From Providencia sp. R33 (GTDB lineage Bacteria; Pseudomonadota; Gammaproteobacteria; Enterobacterales; Enterobacteriaceae): DNA of 64,000 bases. Position numbers and translations under genes: made by a program. This document shows positions 1-9,096 of the stretch, piece by piece. Every line of letters begins with the position of its first letter. Positions within the stretch are counted from its first letter, which is position 1. The notes under the pieces are model-generated. The model did not search any database. It was not told the origin of the DNA and saw only the letters and a program-made list of their open reading frames with translations. Location: positions 2,418,001-2,482,000 of the forward strand of contig NZ_CP072453.1 of NCBI RefSeq assembly GCF_019343475.1. The letters run 5' to 3'.

Positions 1-232
1 AATAAGGTTCATTTTCAGGTACCGCTTTATTAAAAAAGCTTTCAAAGTCTTCCCGCACTGTATAGTCCGCGTTTTCATTAATCGTTAATGAAGCAGAAGT
101 ATGTTGAATAAATATATTCACTATTCCTATACGTACTGTACTCAGTTCAGGAATTTGCCTTAAAATTTCCTCGGTCACTAAATGGAACCCTCTTTCTCGC
201 GCATTAAGCTGTATCTGTTTTTGCCACCACAT
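1..232 (-). CDS. yjbQ: YjbQ family protein (UPF0047), cut by left edge
   Basis: The first 77 codons lie in the window and the gene runs off the left edge, so the C-terminus is missing. The protein begins MWWQKQIQLNARERGFHLVT and continues with an IQHTSASLTINEN segment, the characteristic core of the YjbQ/UPF0047 fold. Some members of this family show thiamine-phosphate synthase activity in vitro, but the cellular role is unsettled. The ATG at 230-232 is preceded by an AAGGAAAAAGGG ribosome-binding stretch, and the N-terminus lines up with E. coli YjbQ. It is divergent from ybjG. Confidence 0.9.
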   Translation of the reverse strand, partial: MWWQKQIQLNARERGFHLVTEEILRQIPELSTVRIGIVNIFIQHTSASLTINENADYTVREDFESFFNKAVPENEPY

Positions 233-425
233 CCCTTTTTCCTTCTTTCAATGAGCACAACATCATATAAGTTAAATAATTATTGAGTAATTCTTAAACC
301 ACACGTAAATTTGTCGCGTAATGCTATCAATAATAAGACAAAGGGACTTTACCTGTGAAGCTTGAGACTTTAAGCTCTGTTTTTCTTTGTCTTACTGACC
401 CATTCTCTGTCTGAGGTACGAAACT

Positions 426-1034
426 GTGCTGGAACAACTCAATCTTGATCTATTTAACCTGATCAATGCCACACCAGAAACTGCAAGCGGAACGATTGCG
501 ATAGCAAATGTGATTGCTAAACGCTTAGTGCTTATTTTCCCACTATTTACTGTCGCTTGTTGGTTTTGGGGTGCCCAGCCTAACATGACTCGCCAACGTG
601 CTTTTGCCTGTAAAGCGGCGATAGCCATTGCGTTAGGGCTCACTATCTCATGGCTAATTGGCTATTTTGCGCCTCATGACCGCCCATTTGTGATGGGAGT
701 CGGCACTAATTTCTCTGATCACGACGCAACGCCATCATTCCCAAGCAACCACGGCACTATTGTATTTACCTTTGCATTTGCTTTCTTATTCTGGTTACGA
801 ACTTGGGTCGGCCTTGTGATGATGATCCCCGCAATTGTCATTGCGTGGTCACGTATTTACCTTGGTGTTCACTGGCCTTTAGATATGGCAGGTGCGTTTA
901 TCCTTGCTATCGTTGCCTGTGGTTTAGCCCAAATTCTGTGGTCACTTGGCGTTAATAGAATCCAAGCACCAATCACCCAACTCTATCATTTAATCTTTGG
1001 TTCATTCATCCGCAAAGGTTGGTTCCAACCTTAA
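426..1034 (+). CDS. ybjG: undecaprenyl-diphosphate phosphatase, PAP2 family
   Basis: Inner-membrane PAP2 phosphatase of 202 residues that dephosphorylates undecaprenyl diphosphate, recycling the lipid carrier for peptidoglycan and other envelope polymers. The three phosphatase motifs are visible: PHDRP near residue 88, PSNHG near residue 107, and SRIYLGVHWPLD near residue 143, which holds the catalytic histidine. Several hydrophobic membrane segments surround them. The start is a GTG at 426; it gives MLEQLNLDLFNLINATP, which matches E. coli YbjG, and GAGGT lies 8 nt upstream. Length is normal. Monocistronic, followed by a strong terminator. Confidence 0.93.
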   Translation: MLEQLNLDLFNLINATPETASGTIAIANVIAKRLVLIFPLFTVACWFWGAQPNMTRQRAFACKAAIAIALGLTISWLIGYFAPHDRPFVMGVGTNFSDHDATPSFPSNHGTIVFTFAFAFLFWLRTWVGLVMMIPAIVIAWSRIYLGVHWPLDMAGAFILAIVACGLAQILWSLGVNRIQAPITQLYHLIFGSFIRKGWFQP

Positions 1035-1046
1035 TCATTTATTTTT

Positions 1047-1079
1047 AAGTACTGGTGGTCATAAACACCAGTACTTTTT
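1047..1079 (+). terminator. Rho-independent terminator of ybjG
   Basis: Stem AAGTACTGGTG pairing with CACCAGTACTT around an 8-nt loop, followed by a T run. It lies 12 bases after the ybjG stop codon. Confidence 0.88.
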
Positions 1080-1886
1080 CGTTTTTAAAAAATTGCGCCA
1101 AATCAAACTTTTCTTTTATTTTTTTATCGCCATATAAAATTAATTTTAAATTATCAAATTAATTAATAAACAACTATGTAACAAATATTTTGTTACCTTT
1201 TTTAATTATTTTTTTCGACGCAAAAAAAGTTCACTAAATACTATCTTAAAAACCAAAAATTAATTAATATGTGCCCCTAAGTTTAGCGTAAAACCGCCTA
1301 ACTAATCACTCACTAAACTATTATTTAAACATCAAATTAATGCATAAATATCAATGTATTAGCTTGATATTTTCATGTGTACAATGTAGCAGTATCGCAG
1401 TACAGCTCAATAATTAGATTAATATAGATTACAAATCAAACAACGTAAAAATATTCATTAATATAATAATATTTTTCTATCAGAATATTATTCTGCCCCT
1501 GTTTGTTTTAATGAATTGAATTTTTTAAACATAAAAAATATGACAATTAATAAACTTAAGTTAAATTTCATTAACAATTTTATAAAATCTGATGTTTCTA
1601 TTCAATCTCAGGGGATATTTCTCTTTTGAGATAATGATCACGGCATTTTGTTCTGGTAAAATATAAATTCACCCCCTCAAAAACCAGATTTAAAAAATAC
1701 TGATAAAATTACAAAACTGATTGAAAATGAATTTAGTATCGATTTTAGTTTTATTTCCAATCGGATTGTTACGTAAAAGAAAACTCTTGTTATTAAGTGA
1801 TTATTCGTACCAAAAGATTAAAACCCAGTAACGCCATTGGCCGTTACTTTAAATGAATTTTTTGACTTTTATTTTTGGAGACTATT
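1080..1886. other. Long AT-rich intergenic region upstream of sdaC
   Basis: About 800 bases of very AT-rich sequence with no supportable gene. It must contain the sdaC promoter, but no box could be assigned with confidence. A 29-codon frame starts at 1540. If its stops are ignored, the same frame continues for about 50 more codons as protein-like sequence interrupted at 1627, about 1657 and about 1774. That could be a decayed gene, but AT-rich DNA also produces such frames by chance. Confidence 0.5.
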
Positions 1887-3203
1887 ATGGATACAACTAA
1901 AGTTGGTTCCATCGACAAAACAGCCTCGCAAACAGGAAATAGTAAAGCTTGGCGCAAAACTGACACAGTATGGATGCTGGGTTTATATGGCACAGCTATC
2001 GGTGCTGGTGTTCTGTTTTTGCCTATCAACGCAGGTATGAGCGGATTACTTCCTGTTCTATTGATGCTTGTTCTAGCCTTCCCAATGACCTTTTTTGCAC
2101 ACCGTGGCTTAACACGTTTCGTTCTTTCAGGTTCTAAAAAAGATGGTGATATTACTGAAGTTGTTGAAGAACACTTTGGGCGCACCGCAGGTAACTGGAT
2201 CACCCTGCTGTATTTCTTTGCCATTTATCCTATTCTGCTCGTTTATGGTGTTTCTATCACCAATAACGTCAATAAATTCCTAACCGAATTATTAGGTGTT
2301 GGTGCACCACCACGTTGGTTACTGGCCTTAATTTTGGTCGGCGGCGTTATGGCTATCGTTTCTTTCGGTGAAAAATACATCGTTAAAGTGATGAGTATGC
2401 TGGTATTCCCATTCATTGCGGTACTGGTTGCATTCTCTTTATATATGATCCCTCACTGGTCTGGTGATGTGCTGAATACCTTAACTTTCGAAGGTATCGC
2501 AGAAGCGACTAAAAATACTGGCGGTCAAAGTATTTGGATCACCATTTGGTTGACTATCCCAGTCATGGTATTCGCATTTAACCACTCACCAATTATCTCT
2601 GCATTCTCTGTCGCAAAACGTGAAGAATACGGTGATGAAGCAGAACAAAAATGTTCACGTATTTTAGCATCAGCACACATTCTGATGGTTCTGACAGTCA
2701 TGTTCTTTGTGATTAGCTGTGTGTTTACATTATCTTCAGCTGACCTTGCACAAGCAAAAGCACAAAATATCAGTATCCTTGACTATCTGTCTGGCTACTT
2801 TGATCAACCATTCATCAAATTCGCAGCTGCAATCATTGCATTCATCGCTATTATCAAATCATTCTTAGGTCACTACTTAGGTGCTCGTGAAGGTTTCAAT
2901 GGCTTAGTTGAACGTGCATACCGTGCAAAAGGTAAAACGGTTGATATTCGTAAATTAAATCGCGGCACCGCTATCTTTATGTTAGTGACCACTTGGATTG
3001 TTGCGACATTAAACCCGGGTGTTCTGGATATCATCGAAAGCCTTGGTGGCCCTGTTATTGCTATCTTACTGTTCTTAATGCCAATGTATGCTATCAGCAA
3101 AGTCCCTGCGATGCGTAAATACTCAGGCAAAATCAGCAATGTATTTATCGTAATTATGGGTCTAGTCGCTATCTCTGCAGCAACATATAAATTATTCTTC
3201 TAA
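1887..3203 (+). CDS. sdaC: serine/H+ symporter SdaC
   Basis: Inner-membrane L-serine:proton symporter of the hydroxy/aromatic amino acid permease family, 438 residues with about 11 membrane segments. Family landmarks visible include WMLGLYGTAIGAGVLFLPIN near residue 30, TFFAHRGLTRFVLSG near residue 70 and FNHSPIISAF in the middle. The C-terminal part has GHYLGAREGFNG and VPAMRKYSG. The ATG at 1887 was chosen over an upstream in-frame TTG at 1875 because TGGAG sits at normal spacing and the resulting MDTTKVGS start resembles E. coli SdaC. sdaB follows 74 bases downstream, so uptake and deamination of serine are probably co-transcribed. Confidence 0.96.
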   Translation: MDTTKVGSIDKTASQTGNSKAWRKTDTVWMLGLYGTAIGAGVLFLPINAGMSGLLPVLLMLVLAFPMTFFAHRGLTRFVLSGSKKDGDITEVVEEHFGRTAGNWITLLYFFAIYPILLVYGVSITNNVNKFLTELLGVGAPPRWLLALILVGGVMAIVSFGEKYIVKVMSMLVFPFIAVLVAFSLYMIPHWSGDVLNTLTFEGIAEATKNTGGQSIWITIWLTIPVMVFAFNHSPIISAFSVAKREEYGDEAEQKCSRILASAHILMVLTVMFFVISCVFTLSSADLAQAKAQNISILDYLSGYFDQPFIKFAAAIIAFIAIIKSFLGHYLGAREGFNGLVERAYRAKGKTVDIRKLNRGTAIFMLVTTWIVATLNPGVLDIIESLGGPVIAILLFLMPMYAISKVPAMRKYSGKISNVFIVIMGLVAISAATYKLFF

Positions 3204-3212
3204 TTGAAGCCC

Positions 3213-3242
3213 CAGGTAGCTATTAATAATGATAGCTACCTG
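3213..3242 (+). other. Intergenic hairpin between sdaC and sdaB
   Basis: A perfect 11-bp stem, CAGGTAGCTAT pairing with ATAGCTACCTG around an 8-nt loop. No T run follows, so this is more likely an mRNA processing or stabilising structure, or a weak terminator, than a full stop between the two genes. Confidence 0.6.
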
Positions 3243-3277
3243 ATTTCAATGACTTTCTACAAAAGGAAGCACTGAAT

Positions 3278-4645
3278 ATGATTAGTGTATTTGATATCTT
3301 CAAAATCGGTATCGGCCCTTCAAGTTCCCACACCGTCGGCCCAATGAAAGCGGGCAAACAATTCGTTGATGACCTTATCACACAAAATTTACTGGCTAAA
3401 ACAACGCGCATAGCCGTTGACGTTTATGGTTCGCTGTCTCTGACAGGTAAAGGCCATGCCACCGATATGGCTATCATCATAGGTCTTGCGGGTAACTTGC
3501 CCGATACTATTGATATTGACGCTATTCCTGCATTTATGCGCAACGTCGAACAAACAGGTAAACTTTTGCTTGCTCAAGGGCAACATGAAGTCGATTTTCC
3601 TGTCGATGGTGGCATGAATTTTCACAGCACAAATTTACCACTCCATGAAAATGGTATGACAATCACCGCATTTACGGGTGATGACGTTCTGTATACCAAA
3701 AATTATTACTCGATTGGCGGCGGGTTTATCGTCGATGAAGACCATTTTGGTCAAGCCGATGAAAACGCAGTTCAAGTCCCTTACCCTTTTAAATATGCGG
3801 CTGATTTGCAAAAACATTGCAAAGAAACAGGGTTATCACTTTCTGCGCTCGTTATGCAAAATGAATTAGCGCTACGCAGTAAAGAAGAAATTCATCAGTA
3901 CCTGTCTTCTGTTTGGGACGTAATGAAAGTGGGTATTGAACGCGGCGTGACTACGGAAGGTTTATTACCCGGGCCACTGCGTGTTCCGCGCCGTGCAGCA
4001 GCATTGCGCCGTCAGCTAGTTACCTCAGATAGCACTAACATGGACCCAATGGCGGTTATTGATTGGATCAATATGTACGCCCTTGCTGTCAATGAAGAGA
4101 ACGCCGCGGGTGGGCGTGTAGTGACAGCGCCAACTAACGGTGCTTGTGGTATCGTTCCTGCTGTACTCGCCTATTACGATAAATTCATTCGCCCTGTGAA
4201 TGAAAACTCCTACACCCGCTATTTCCTTGTTTCTGGGGTGATTGGCGCATTGTATAAAATGAATGCCTCCATATCAGGGGCTGAAGTGGGCTGCCAAGGT
4301 GAAGTGGGTGTTGCCTGTTCAATGGCGGCTGCGGGACTTGCAGAGTTAATGGGGGGTAGCCCTGAGCAAGTGTGCATCGCCGCTGAGATTGCGATGGAGC
4401 ATAACCTCGGTCTTACTTGCGACCCTGTTGGCGGCCAAGTCCAAGTCCCTTGTATTGAACGAAACGCGATTGCATCTGTTAAAGCGGTTAACGCCGCACG
4501 TATGGCACTACGCCGCGTCAGTGACCCACGTGTTTGTCTCGATAAAGTAATTGAGACGATGTATGAAACGGGTAAAGACATTAACGCTAAATATCGCGAA
4601 ACCTCCCAAGGCGGTTTAGCAATTAAATTAGCGCATTGTGAATAA
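3278..4645 (+). CDS. sdaB: L-serine ammonia-lyase (L-serine deaminase)
   Basis: Iron-sulfur L-serine deaminase converting L-serine to pyruvate and ammonia in the cytoplasm, 455 residues, the same length as E. coli SdaB. The N-terminal substrate-binding domain carries the signature [19 protein letters not shown]. The C-terminal catalytic domain contains [30 protein letters not shown] and [12 protein letters not shown], whose cysteines include the ligands of the 4Fe-4S cluster. The ATG follows an AAAGGAAG ribosome-binding site. It lies directly after sdaC, so imported serine is deaminated. It could be named sdaA, but the gene pairing and sequence favour sdaB. Confidence 0.96.
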   Translation: MISVFDIFKIGIGPSSSHTVGPMKAGKQFVDDLITQNLLAKTTRIAVDVYGSLSLTGKGHATDMAIIIGLAGNLPDTIDIDAIPAFMRNVEQTGKLLLAQGQHEVDFPVDGGMNFHSTNLPLHENGMTITAFTGDDVLYTKNYYSIGGGFIVDEDHFGQADENAVQVPYPFKYAADLQKHCKETGLSLSALVMQNELALRSKEEIHQYLSSVWDVMKVGIERGVTTEGLLPGPLRVPRRAAALRRQLVTSDSTNMDPMAVIDWINMYALAVNEENAAGGRVVTAPTNGACGIVPAVLAYYDKFIRPVNENSYTRYFLVSGVIGALYKMNASISGAEVGCQGEVGVACSMAAAGLAELMGGSPEQVCIAAEIAMEHNLGLTCDPVGGQVQVPCIERNAIASVKAVNAARMALRRVSDPRVCLDKVIETMYETGKDINAKYRETSQGGLAIKLAHCE

Positions 4646-4668
4646 TTCATTCACTGACTGATAAAAAA

Positions 4669-4849
4669 ACGCCTGCAATTGCAGGCGTGAGCTTGTTGAC
4701 AAAGCAGGATAAAAACGTGGTTTTTCCTGCTTTGTGTTATCAGCCGAAAATCAATAAATTGATTTTACTCGTCTATTTTCAAAACCTATCCAACCTGCAG
4801 CCAAACCCAATCGGTTTGCCAGCAGTCTGACGCCTGCAATTGCAGGCGT
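4669..4849 (+). mobile_element. 141-bp terminator-targeting element, copy A, with duplicated terminator stems
   Basis: The element occupies 4689-4829 (141 bp). It is flanked on both sides by the identical palindrome ACGCCTGCAATTGCAGGCGT (4669-4688 and 4830-4849). Only the right-hand copy keeps the T run, and only the left-hand copy keeps the preceding A run, so the original site was one bidirectional terminator between the convergent genes sdaB and dacC. A second copy at 15296-15436 matches at 131 of 141 positions but sits in a different terminator. The element contains three inverted repeats, has no reading frame of note, and has imperfect inverted ends (AG..TG.TG.CAAA). It matches no named repeat family that I recognise. 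Confidence 0.85.
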
Positions 4850-4853
4850 TTTC
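4830..4853 (+). terminator. Terminator downstream of sdaB (right duplicate)
   Basis: Palindromic stem CGCCTGCAATTGCAGGCG followed by TTTT. Its duplicate at 4669-4688 has an upstream A run, so it would give a T run for transcripts arriving from dacC on the minus strand. Confidence 0.8.
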
Positions 4854-4876
4854 ATTAATTGGATATAAAGACTGAA

Positions 4877-6082
4877 TTAACCAAAAATCGCACTCCACCA
4901 GCCACTAATGGTTTTCATGATGTAATCCCAGATACGCCCAAAGAAGCCAGCTTCTTCAACCGCGGATTTTGCCACAAGTGGGTGCTGCTCAATCACTTCA
5001 TCATTCAGAATAAAGTTAATCGTCCCGACTGCTTGGTTTTTCGCTAATGGCGCTTCTAACGAATCATTAGTCATCTGAATATCAACTTTCAAGTTTTTCA
5101 GTTGGCCTTTAGGAATGGTCACAGAAACATCATCGGCTACGCCCAGTGCTACTTCAGAGGTATCACCAAACCAAACTCGCTGCTTTTTCAACGTTGCATC
5201 TGCTTTGATTGGAGTAACAGTTTCGAAAAAACGGAAGCCCCAAGTAAGCAGTTTTTCACTTTCAGTAAAACGCACACGGTCACTCGGCGCACCAAGTACA
5301 ACAGAGATCAACCGCATATCCCCTTCTGTTGCCGATGCCACTAAGTTATGGCCTGCACCGCTCGTGTGACCCGTTTTCACACCATCTACTTTTAAATTTT
5401 GATTCCATAACAAACGGTTACGGTTAGGTTGGCGAATTTTGTTAAAAGTAAATTCTTTTTCTTTATGCAGCGCATATTCATCAGGGACATCGCGGATCAT
5501 TGCTTGTGTTAATAACGCCATATCACGTGCAGTGCTGTATTGCCCTTCAGAATCAAGACCATGAACTGTTTTAAAATGTGTGTTTTTCAAACCAATCTGT
5601 TGAACGTATTGATTCATTAAGCTTACAAATGAATCTTGGCTCCCTGCAACATAGTCCGCAAGGGCAATACTGGCATCGTTACCCGATTGAATAACAACTC
5701 CTTTATTTAAATCCAACACTGAAACACGGTCTTTTGGCTTCAAAAACATTAACGAAGAGCCTTTCAGAACAGGGTTTCCTGTTGCCCATGCATCTTCCCC
5801 GACGGTTACCATGTCTTGCGTGGTTATTTTCCCCGCCTTCACAGCCTGCCCAATCACATAACTTGTCATAATCTTGGTTAAACTGGCTGGATCTAAACGC
5901 TCATCAGGATTACCTGATGCTAAAACTTTCCCACTATTGTAGTCCATCAGGACATACGCTTTAACATCCACTTGAGGAGCAACCGGTGTCTCAGCCGCGT
6001 AAACACTTGAACTAACGGCCATCAAAAGACTCAACCCAATGCCTGCACGGCGGGTTTTTAGGGGCAACATTTTTTTATTCAT
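4877..6082 (-). CDS. dacC: D-alanyl-D-alanine carboxypeptidase (PBP5/6 type)
   Basis: Low-molecular-weight penicillin-binding protein of 401 residues that removes the terminal D-Ala of peptidoglycan pentapeptides at the periplasmic face. It has an N-terminal signal peptide ending near VYAAE. The three active-site motifs are present: SLTK near residue 67, SGN near residue 133 and KTGHT near residue 237. The C-terminal PBP5-type beta domain follows, and the protein ends in an amphipathic membrane anchor ([15 protein letters not shown]). Overall similarity is closer to E. coli DacC than to DacA, although the KTGHT form is shared with DacA. The ATG at 6080-6082 follows GAAGGAATAACC. Confidence 0.92.
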   Translation of the reverse strand: MNKKMLPLKTRRAGIGLSLLMAVSSSVYAAETPVAPQVDVKAYVLMDYNSGKVLASGNPDERLDPASLTKIMTSYVIGQAVKAGKITTQDMVTVGEDAWATGNPVLKGSSLMFLKPKDRVSVLDLNKGVVIQSGNDASIALADYVAGSQDSFVSLMNQYVQQIGLKNTHFKTVHGLDSEGQYSTARDMALLTQAMIRDVPDEYALHKEKEFTFNKIRQPNRNRLLWNQNLKVDGVKTGHTSGAGHNLVASATEGDMRLISVVLGAPSDRVRFTESEKLLTWGFRFFETVTPIKADATLKKQRVWFGDTSEVALGVADDVSVTIPKGQLKNLKVDIQMTNDSLEAPLAKNQAVGTINFILNDEVIEQHPLVAKSAVEEAGFFGRIWDYIMKTISGWWSAIFG

Positions 6083-6312
6083 CGGTTATTCCTTCACTTA
6101 ATGCTAAACATTTAAAATGACTATCTTCTTACTCACCATCACTAAACGATGAACCCTCGCCGTGATAAAAATTGCTAACTCATCATAATATAAGACTTTA
6201 TTTCCACTATGACCACCGATAGGAAATAAAGATTTGCCTGAAAGCGAATTTAATCTATCTTAGCTATGGTTAATGATATGGCTAATGACAAAAAATCAAT
6301 TAGGAGACTGCA

Positions 6313-6936
6313 ATGTTAACTGTCTGGGGACGTGCCAATTCTTCCAATGTTAAAAAAGTGCTTTGGTGCTTAGAAGAATTAAATGTGGCTTATAATCAAA
6401 AAGATGTGGGTGGCCCATTTGGTGGGCTTGATACACCTGAATATAAAAAAATGAATCCAAACAGCACAATCCCAACTCTACAGGATGATGACTTTGCGCT
6501 GTGGGAATCAAATGCGATTTTACGTTACCTTACGGAAAAGTTTGATCACTCTCACTTATTACTCGCCAAGGATATACAAGAAAGAGCAGCAGCGGATAAA
6601 TGGATGGATTGGAGCAATGCGAATTTATTCGATCACATCAAACAGATGATGAACAAAATCGTCCGTGTCCCAGAAGCAGACAGAGACCCAGAACAAGCAA
6701 AAATCATTTATGCCAATATCAACAAATTACTGCAAATTGCCGATGACGCCTTAGCCCATCAGGCTTATTTCAGTGGTGATAAATTCGGTATTGCCGACAT
6801 CGCCATTGCGCCATTATTTTACCCATGGCACGAAATTGTCACTGAACGCCCTGAGTTTAAAAACTTAGAGCGCTGGTATCAGCAGCTCACCACACGCCCT
6901 GCGTTCCAAAAAATTGTGATGATCCCAATTAAATAG
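6313..6936 (+). CDS. gstB: glutathione S-transferase, GstB-like
   Basis: Cytoplasmic glutathione S-transferase family protein of 207 residues. The N-terminal thioredoxin-fold domain starts MLTVWGRANSSNVKKVLWCL, with the Ser/Asn region expected to contact glutathione, and carries the cis-proline TIPTL and the ESNAILRYL motif. The C-terminal helical domain includes FSGDKFGIADIAIAPL, a conserved folding motif, and ends RPAFQKIVMIPIK as in E. coli GstB. The substrate cannot be read from sequence. The ATG follows TAGGAGACTGCA. Its last 8 bases overlap the 3' end of the convergent yeeZ. Confidence 0.85.
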   Translation: MLTVWGRANSSNVKKVLWCLEELNVAYNQKDVGGPFGGLDTPEYKKMNPNSTIPTLQDDDFALWESNAILRYLTEKFDHSHLLLAKDIQERAAADKWMDWSNANLFDHIKQMMNKIVRVPEADRDPEQAKIIYANINKLLQIADDALAHQAYFSGDKFGIADIAIAPLFYPWHEIVTERPEFKNLERWYQQLTTRPAFQKIVMIPIK

Positions 6937-7756
6937 TCATCAACATGCTATTCGGGTTTGGGTATTGATATTCAAACCCGATGTCTTGGCAGATACGATT
7001 GCCGTTAATTACTTTACCTTCAGGCTCATCCACTGAGTCAATAAATTCAGGAGGAGCGAGCCCCAGTGATTTTGCCGCTTGGGTATAAAACGCTTGTCGT
7101 GTTGGGTGAATAGGCGCGCACAAATTATAAATATGCCCCCCCTCTGGTTGGTTAAGTAATGCAAGAATCGCCTCAATAACATCATCTTGATGCACCATAT
7201 TCACAGGCTGCATGGCACCTTTAACCCCTGTTTTGCCAGCTAAAAAACGCCCTGCATGACGTTTTTCCCCCACTAACCCCGCTAAACGCAGTATATCCAC
7301 TGAAATATTTGGCAATTGATGTAACCAATTTTCGGCATCAATCAACGCCTGTGCAGAAGCCGTTACACCTTCTAACGGAGAATCTTCCGTCATTTCACCA
7401 TTTTGCTCCCCATACACCGCCGTAGAAGAAGTAAAAATCACTTTGGGAACCTTGAAAATAATAGCGCTGTTTACCAGCGTCTCAATTGCTGACACATAGT
7501 GTTCCACATTCACTTTAGAGGGTGGCAACAAAATAGTTATCGCATCACTGCCTTCCATCAATTGTGTTAAATCATCAGTGTCACATTCTAGTTCAGGCGT
7601 CAGTTTCAATGAGTAGCACTCAATACCCACACTTCGAGCTGCCTCAATGCCATCTGGTGTCGTTTTGGTGCCCACCACTTGAACGCCCTTAGCTAATAAA
7701 GCCTGCGCAAGTGGCAACCCCACCCACCCCAATCCAATAATCGTGACTTTTTTCAT
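6929..7756 (-). CDS. yeeZ: NAD(P)-binding epimerase-like protein YeeZ
   Basis: Cytoplasmic Rossmann-fold protein of 275 residues in the extended SDR/NAD-dependent epimerase group. The N-terminal nucleotide-binding loop is GLGWVGLPLA (residues 8-17). FTSSTAVYG near residue 110 supplies a Ser and Tyr in an SDR-like arrangement, and DILRLAGLVG follows. The reaction is unknown. In E. coli yeeZ also sits directly upstream of the his operon and divergent from it, so synteny supports the name. It overlaps the convergent gstB-like gene by 8 bases. Confidence 0.9.
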   Translation of the reverse strand: MKKVTIIGLGWVGLPLAQALLAKGVQVVGTKTTPDGIEAARSVGIECYSLKLTPELECDTDDLTQLMEGSDAITILLPPSKVNVEHYVSAIETLVNSAIIFKVPKVIFTSSTAVYGEQNGEMTEDSPLEGVTASAQALIDAENWLHQLPNISVDILRLAGLVGEKRHAGRFLAGKTGVKGAMQPVNMVHQDDVIEAILALLNQPEGGHIYNLCAPIHPTRQAFYTQAAKSLGLAPPEFIDSVDEPEGKVINGNRICQDIGFEYQYPNPNSMLMTI

Positions 7757-7898
7757 GTTTCGACTCCAAATCTTCTAAGGCGCTGAATTTTTTCTTAGAT
7801 TAGCTGAAAACCATAAAACTTCCGAATAGATTTTCGGGGGGATTAATCACTGTAAAAACTGCTCAACGAATTATTATTGGTTATTTTTTAAAAAAAGG

Positions 7899-7928
7899 TT
7901 GCATTCATAGGGGGAAATCGGATAGGTT
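7899..7928 (+). promoter_or_regulatory. Probable his operon promoter
   Basis: TTGCAT (7899-7904) and TAGGTT (7923-7928) are separated by 18 bp. The boxes and spacer resemble the enterobacterial his promoter (TTGCTT and TTAGGT), and they lie about 70 bases upstream of the leader peptide. Confidence 0.7.
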
Positions 7929-8000
7929 GGATACCAATGAGTATTTAGTTAGCACAGTGAATGTTTAGTCATTCAGTTAAATAAGAGAACGGAAGACATC

Positions 8001-8048
8001 ATGAATCGTATTTCACGCAACCATCATCATCACCATCATCCTGATTAG
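8001..8048 (+). CDS. hisL: his operon leader peptide
   Basis: A 15-residue leader peptide, MNRISRNHHHHHHPD. The six consecutive histidine codons make ribosome stalling sensitive to charged tRNA-His, which sets the fold of the downstream attenuator. GGAAG precedes the ATG. E. coli HisL has seven histidines and ends in the same HPD. It was read directly from the sequence. Confidence 0.96.
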   Translation: MNRISRNHHHHHHPD

Positions 8049-8082
8049 TCTTTCGGGCGATGTGTGCTGGAAGACGATCAAC

Positions 8083-8148
8083 GAATCTTCCGGTGGCTGA
8101 AATGCAAATGAGAGAACCCTCGGAAGATAATCTTCCGAGGGTTTTTTT
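8083..8148 (+). terminator. his attenuator (antiterminator arm and terminator)
   Basis: The terminator is a stem ACCCTCGGAAGA pairing with TCTTCCGAGGGT around a TAA loop (8116-8141), followed by a T run. An upstream ATCTTCCGG at about 8083-8092 can pair with the left arm CGGAAGAT to form the alternative antiterminator. This is the standard arrangement when ribosomes stall on the histidine codons of hisL. Confidence 0.93.
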
Positions 8149-8190
8149 ATATTAAAACAAAAAGTTACTAAAGGAATATGGGGTAAGGTT

Positions 8191-9090
8191 ATGTTGGATA
8201 AATCACGTTTACGTATTGCAATTCAAAAGTCAGGTCGTTTAAGCGAAGAATCAAGAGAGTTACTTGCTCGCTGCGGGATCAAAATCAATTTACAACAACA
8301 ACGTTTGATTGCTTATGCAGAAAATATGCCTATTGATTTACTTCGCGTTCGCGATGACGATATCCCAGGGCTGGTTATGGACGGCGTTGTGGACTTAGGT
8401 ATTATCGGCGAAAACGTCCTTGAAGAAGAATTATTAAACCGCCGTGCTCAAGGGGAAGACCCGCAGTACAAAACATTGCGTCGTTTAGATTTTGGTGGAT
8501 GCCGTCTGTCTTTAGCTGCGCCATTAGATTTTAATTACACAGGTGCAGAATGCTTAAATGGCTCTCGCGTTGCCACCTCTTACCCACACTTATTAAAACG
8601 CTACTTCGACCAAAAAGGTATTCAGTTTAAATCTTGCTTACTGAACGGTTCAGTCGAAGTCGCCCCTCGCGCAGGCTTAGCGGATGCCATCTGTGACCTC
8701 GTTTCAACGGGTGCAACCTTAGAAGCCAACGGACTGAAAGAAGTGGAAGTCATTTATCGCTCTAAAGCCTGTTTAATTCAGCGTGATGGCGAAATGTCTG
8801 CTGATAAACAACAGCTTATCGACCGCATGATGACCCGTATTCAAGGCGTTATCCAAGCTCGTGAATCCAAATACATTATGTTGCACGCGCCAAGTGAAAC
8901 GCTGGATGAAATTATTGCGCTGCTACCGGGTGCTGAACGCCCAACTATCCTGCCATTAGCGGGTGACCACAGCCGTGTCGCTATGCACATGGTCAGCTCA
9001 GAAACCTTGTTCTGGGAAACCATGGAAAAACTGAAAGCATTAGGTGCAAGTTCAATTCTTGTTCTGCCAATCGAAAAAATGATGGAGTAA
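8191..9090 (+). CDS. hisG: ATP phosphoribosyltransferase
   Basis: First enzyme of histidine synthesis: condenses ATP and PRPP to phosphoribosyl-ATP and is feedback-inhibited by histidine. The 299 residues correspond to the long form, with the C-terminal ACT-like regulatory domain (roughly residues 225-299). Visible signatures are [10 protein letters not shown] at the N-terminus, [13 protein letters not shown] and the PRPP-binding stretch [18 protein letters not shown]. The ATG follows the attenuator by about 40 bases. First structural gene of an eight-gene operon with very short gaps and overlaps. Confidence 0.97.
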   Translation: MLDKSRLRIAIQKSGRLSEESRELLARCGIKINLQQQRLIAYAENMPIDLLRVRDDDIPGLVMDGVVDLGIIGENVLEEELLNRRAQGEDPQYKTLRRLDFGGCRLSLAAPLDFNYTGAECLNGSRVATSYPHLLKRYFDQKGIQFKSCLLNGSVEVAPRAGLADAICDLVSTGATLEANGLKEVEVIYRSKACLIQRDGEMSADKQQLIDRMMTRIQGVIQARESKYIMLHAPSETLDEIIALLPGAERPTILPLAGDHSRVAMHMVSSETLFWETMEKLKALGASSILVLPIEKMME

Positions 9091-9096
9091 GTCGTC

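Noticed and set aside
1540..1800. Possible decayed gene upstream of sdaC, a frame with three internal stops
   Set aside because: The reading looks mildly protein-like, but no family is recognisable and AT-rich DNA produces such frames by chance.
4669..4849. The 141-bp repeat as an ERIC, REP or integron attC site
   Set aside because: Its sequence does not match the ERIC present at 26664-26790, it lacks REP-type short paired palindromes, and it has no attC core sites or integrase context. The duplicated flanks fit insertion better.
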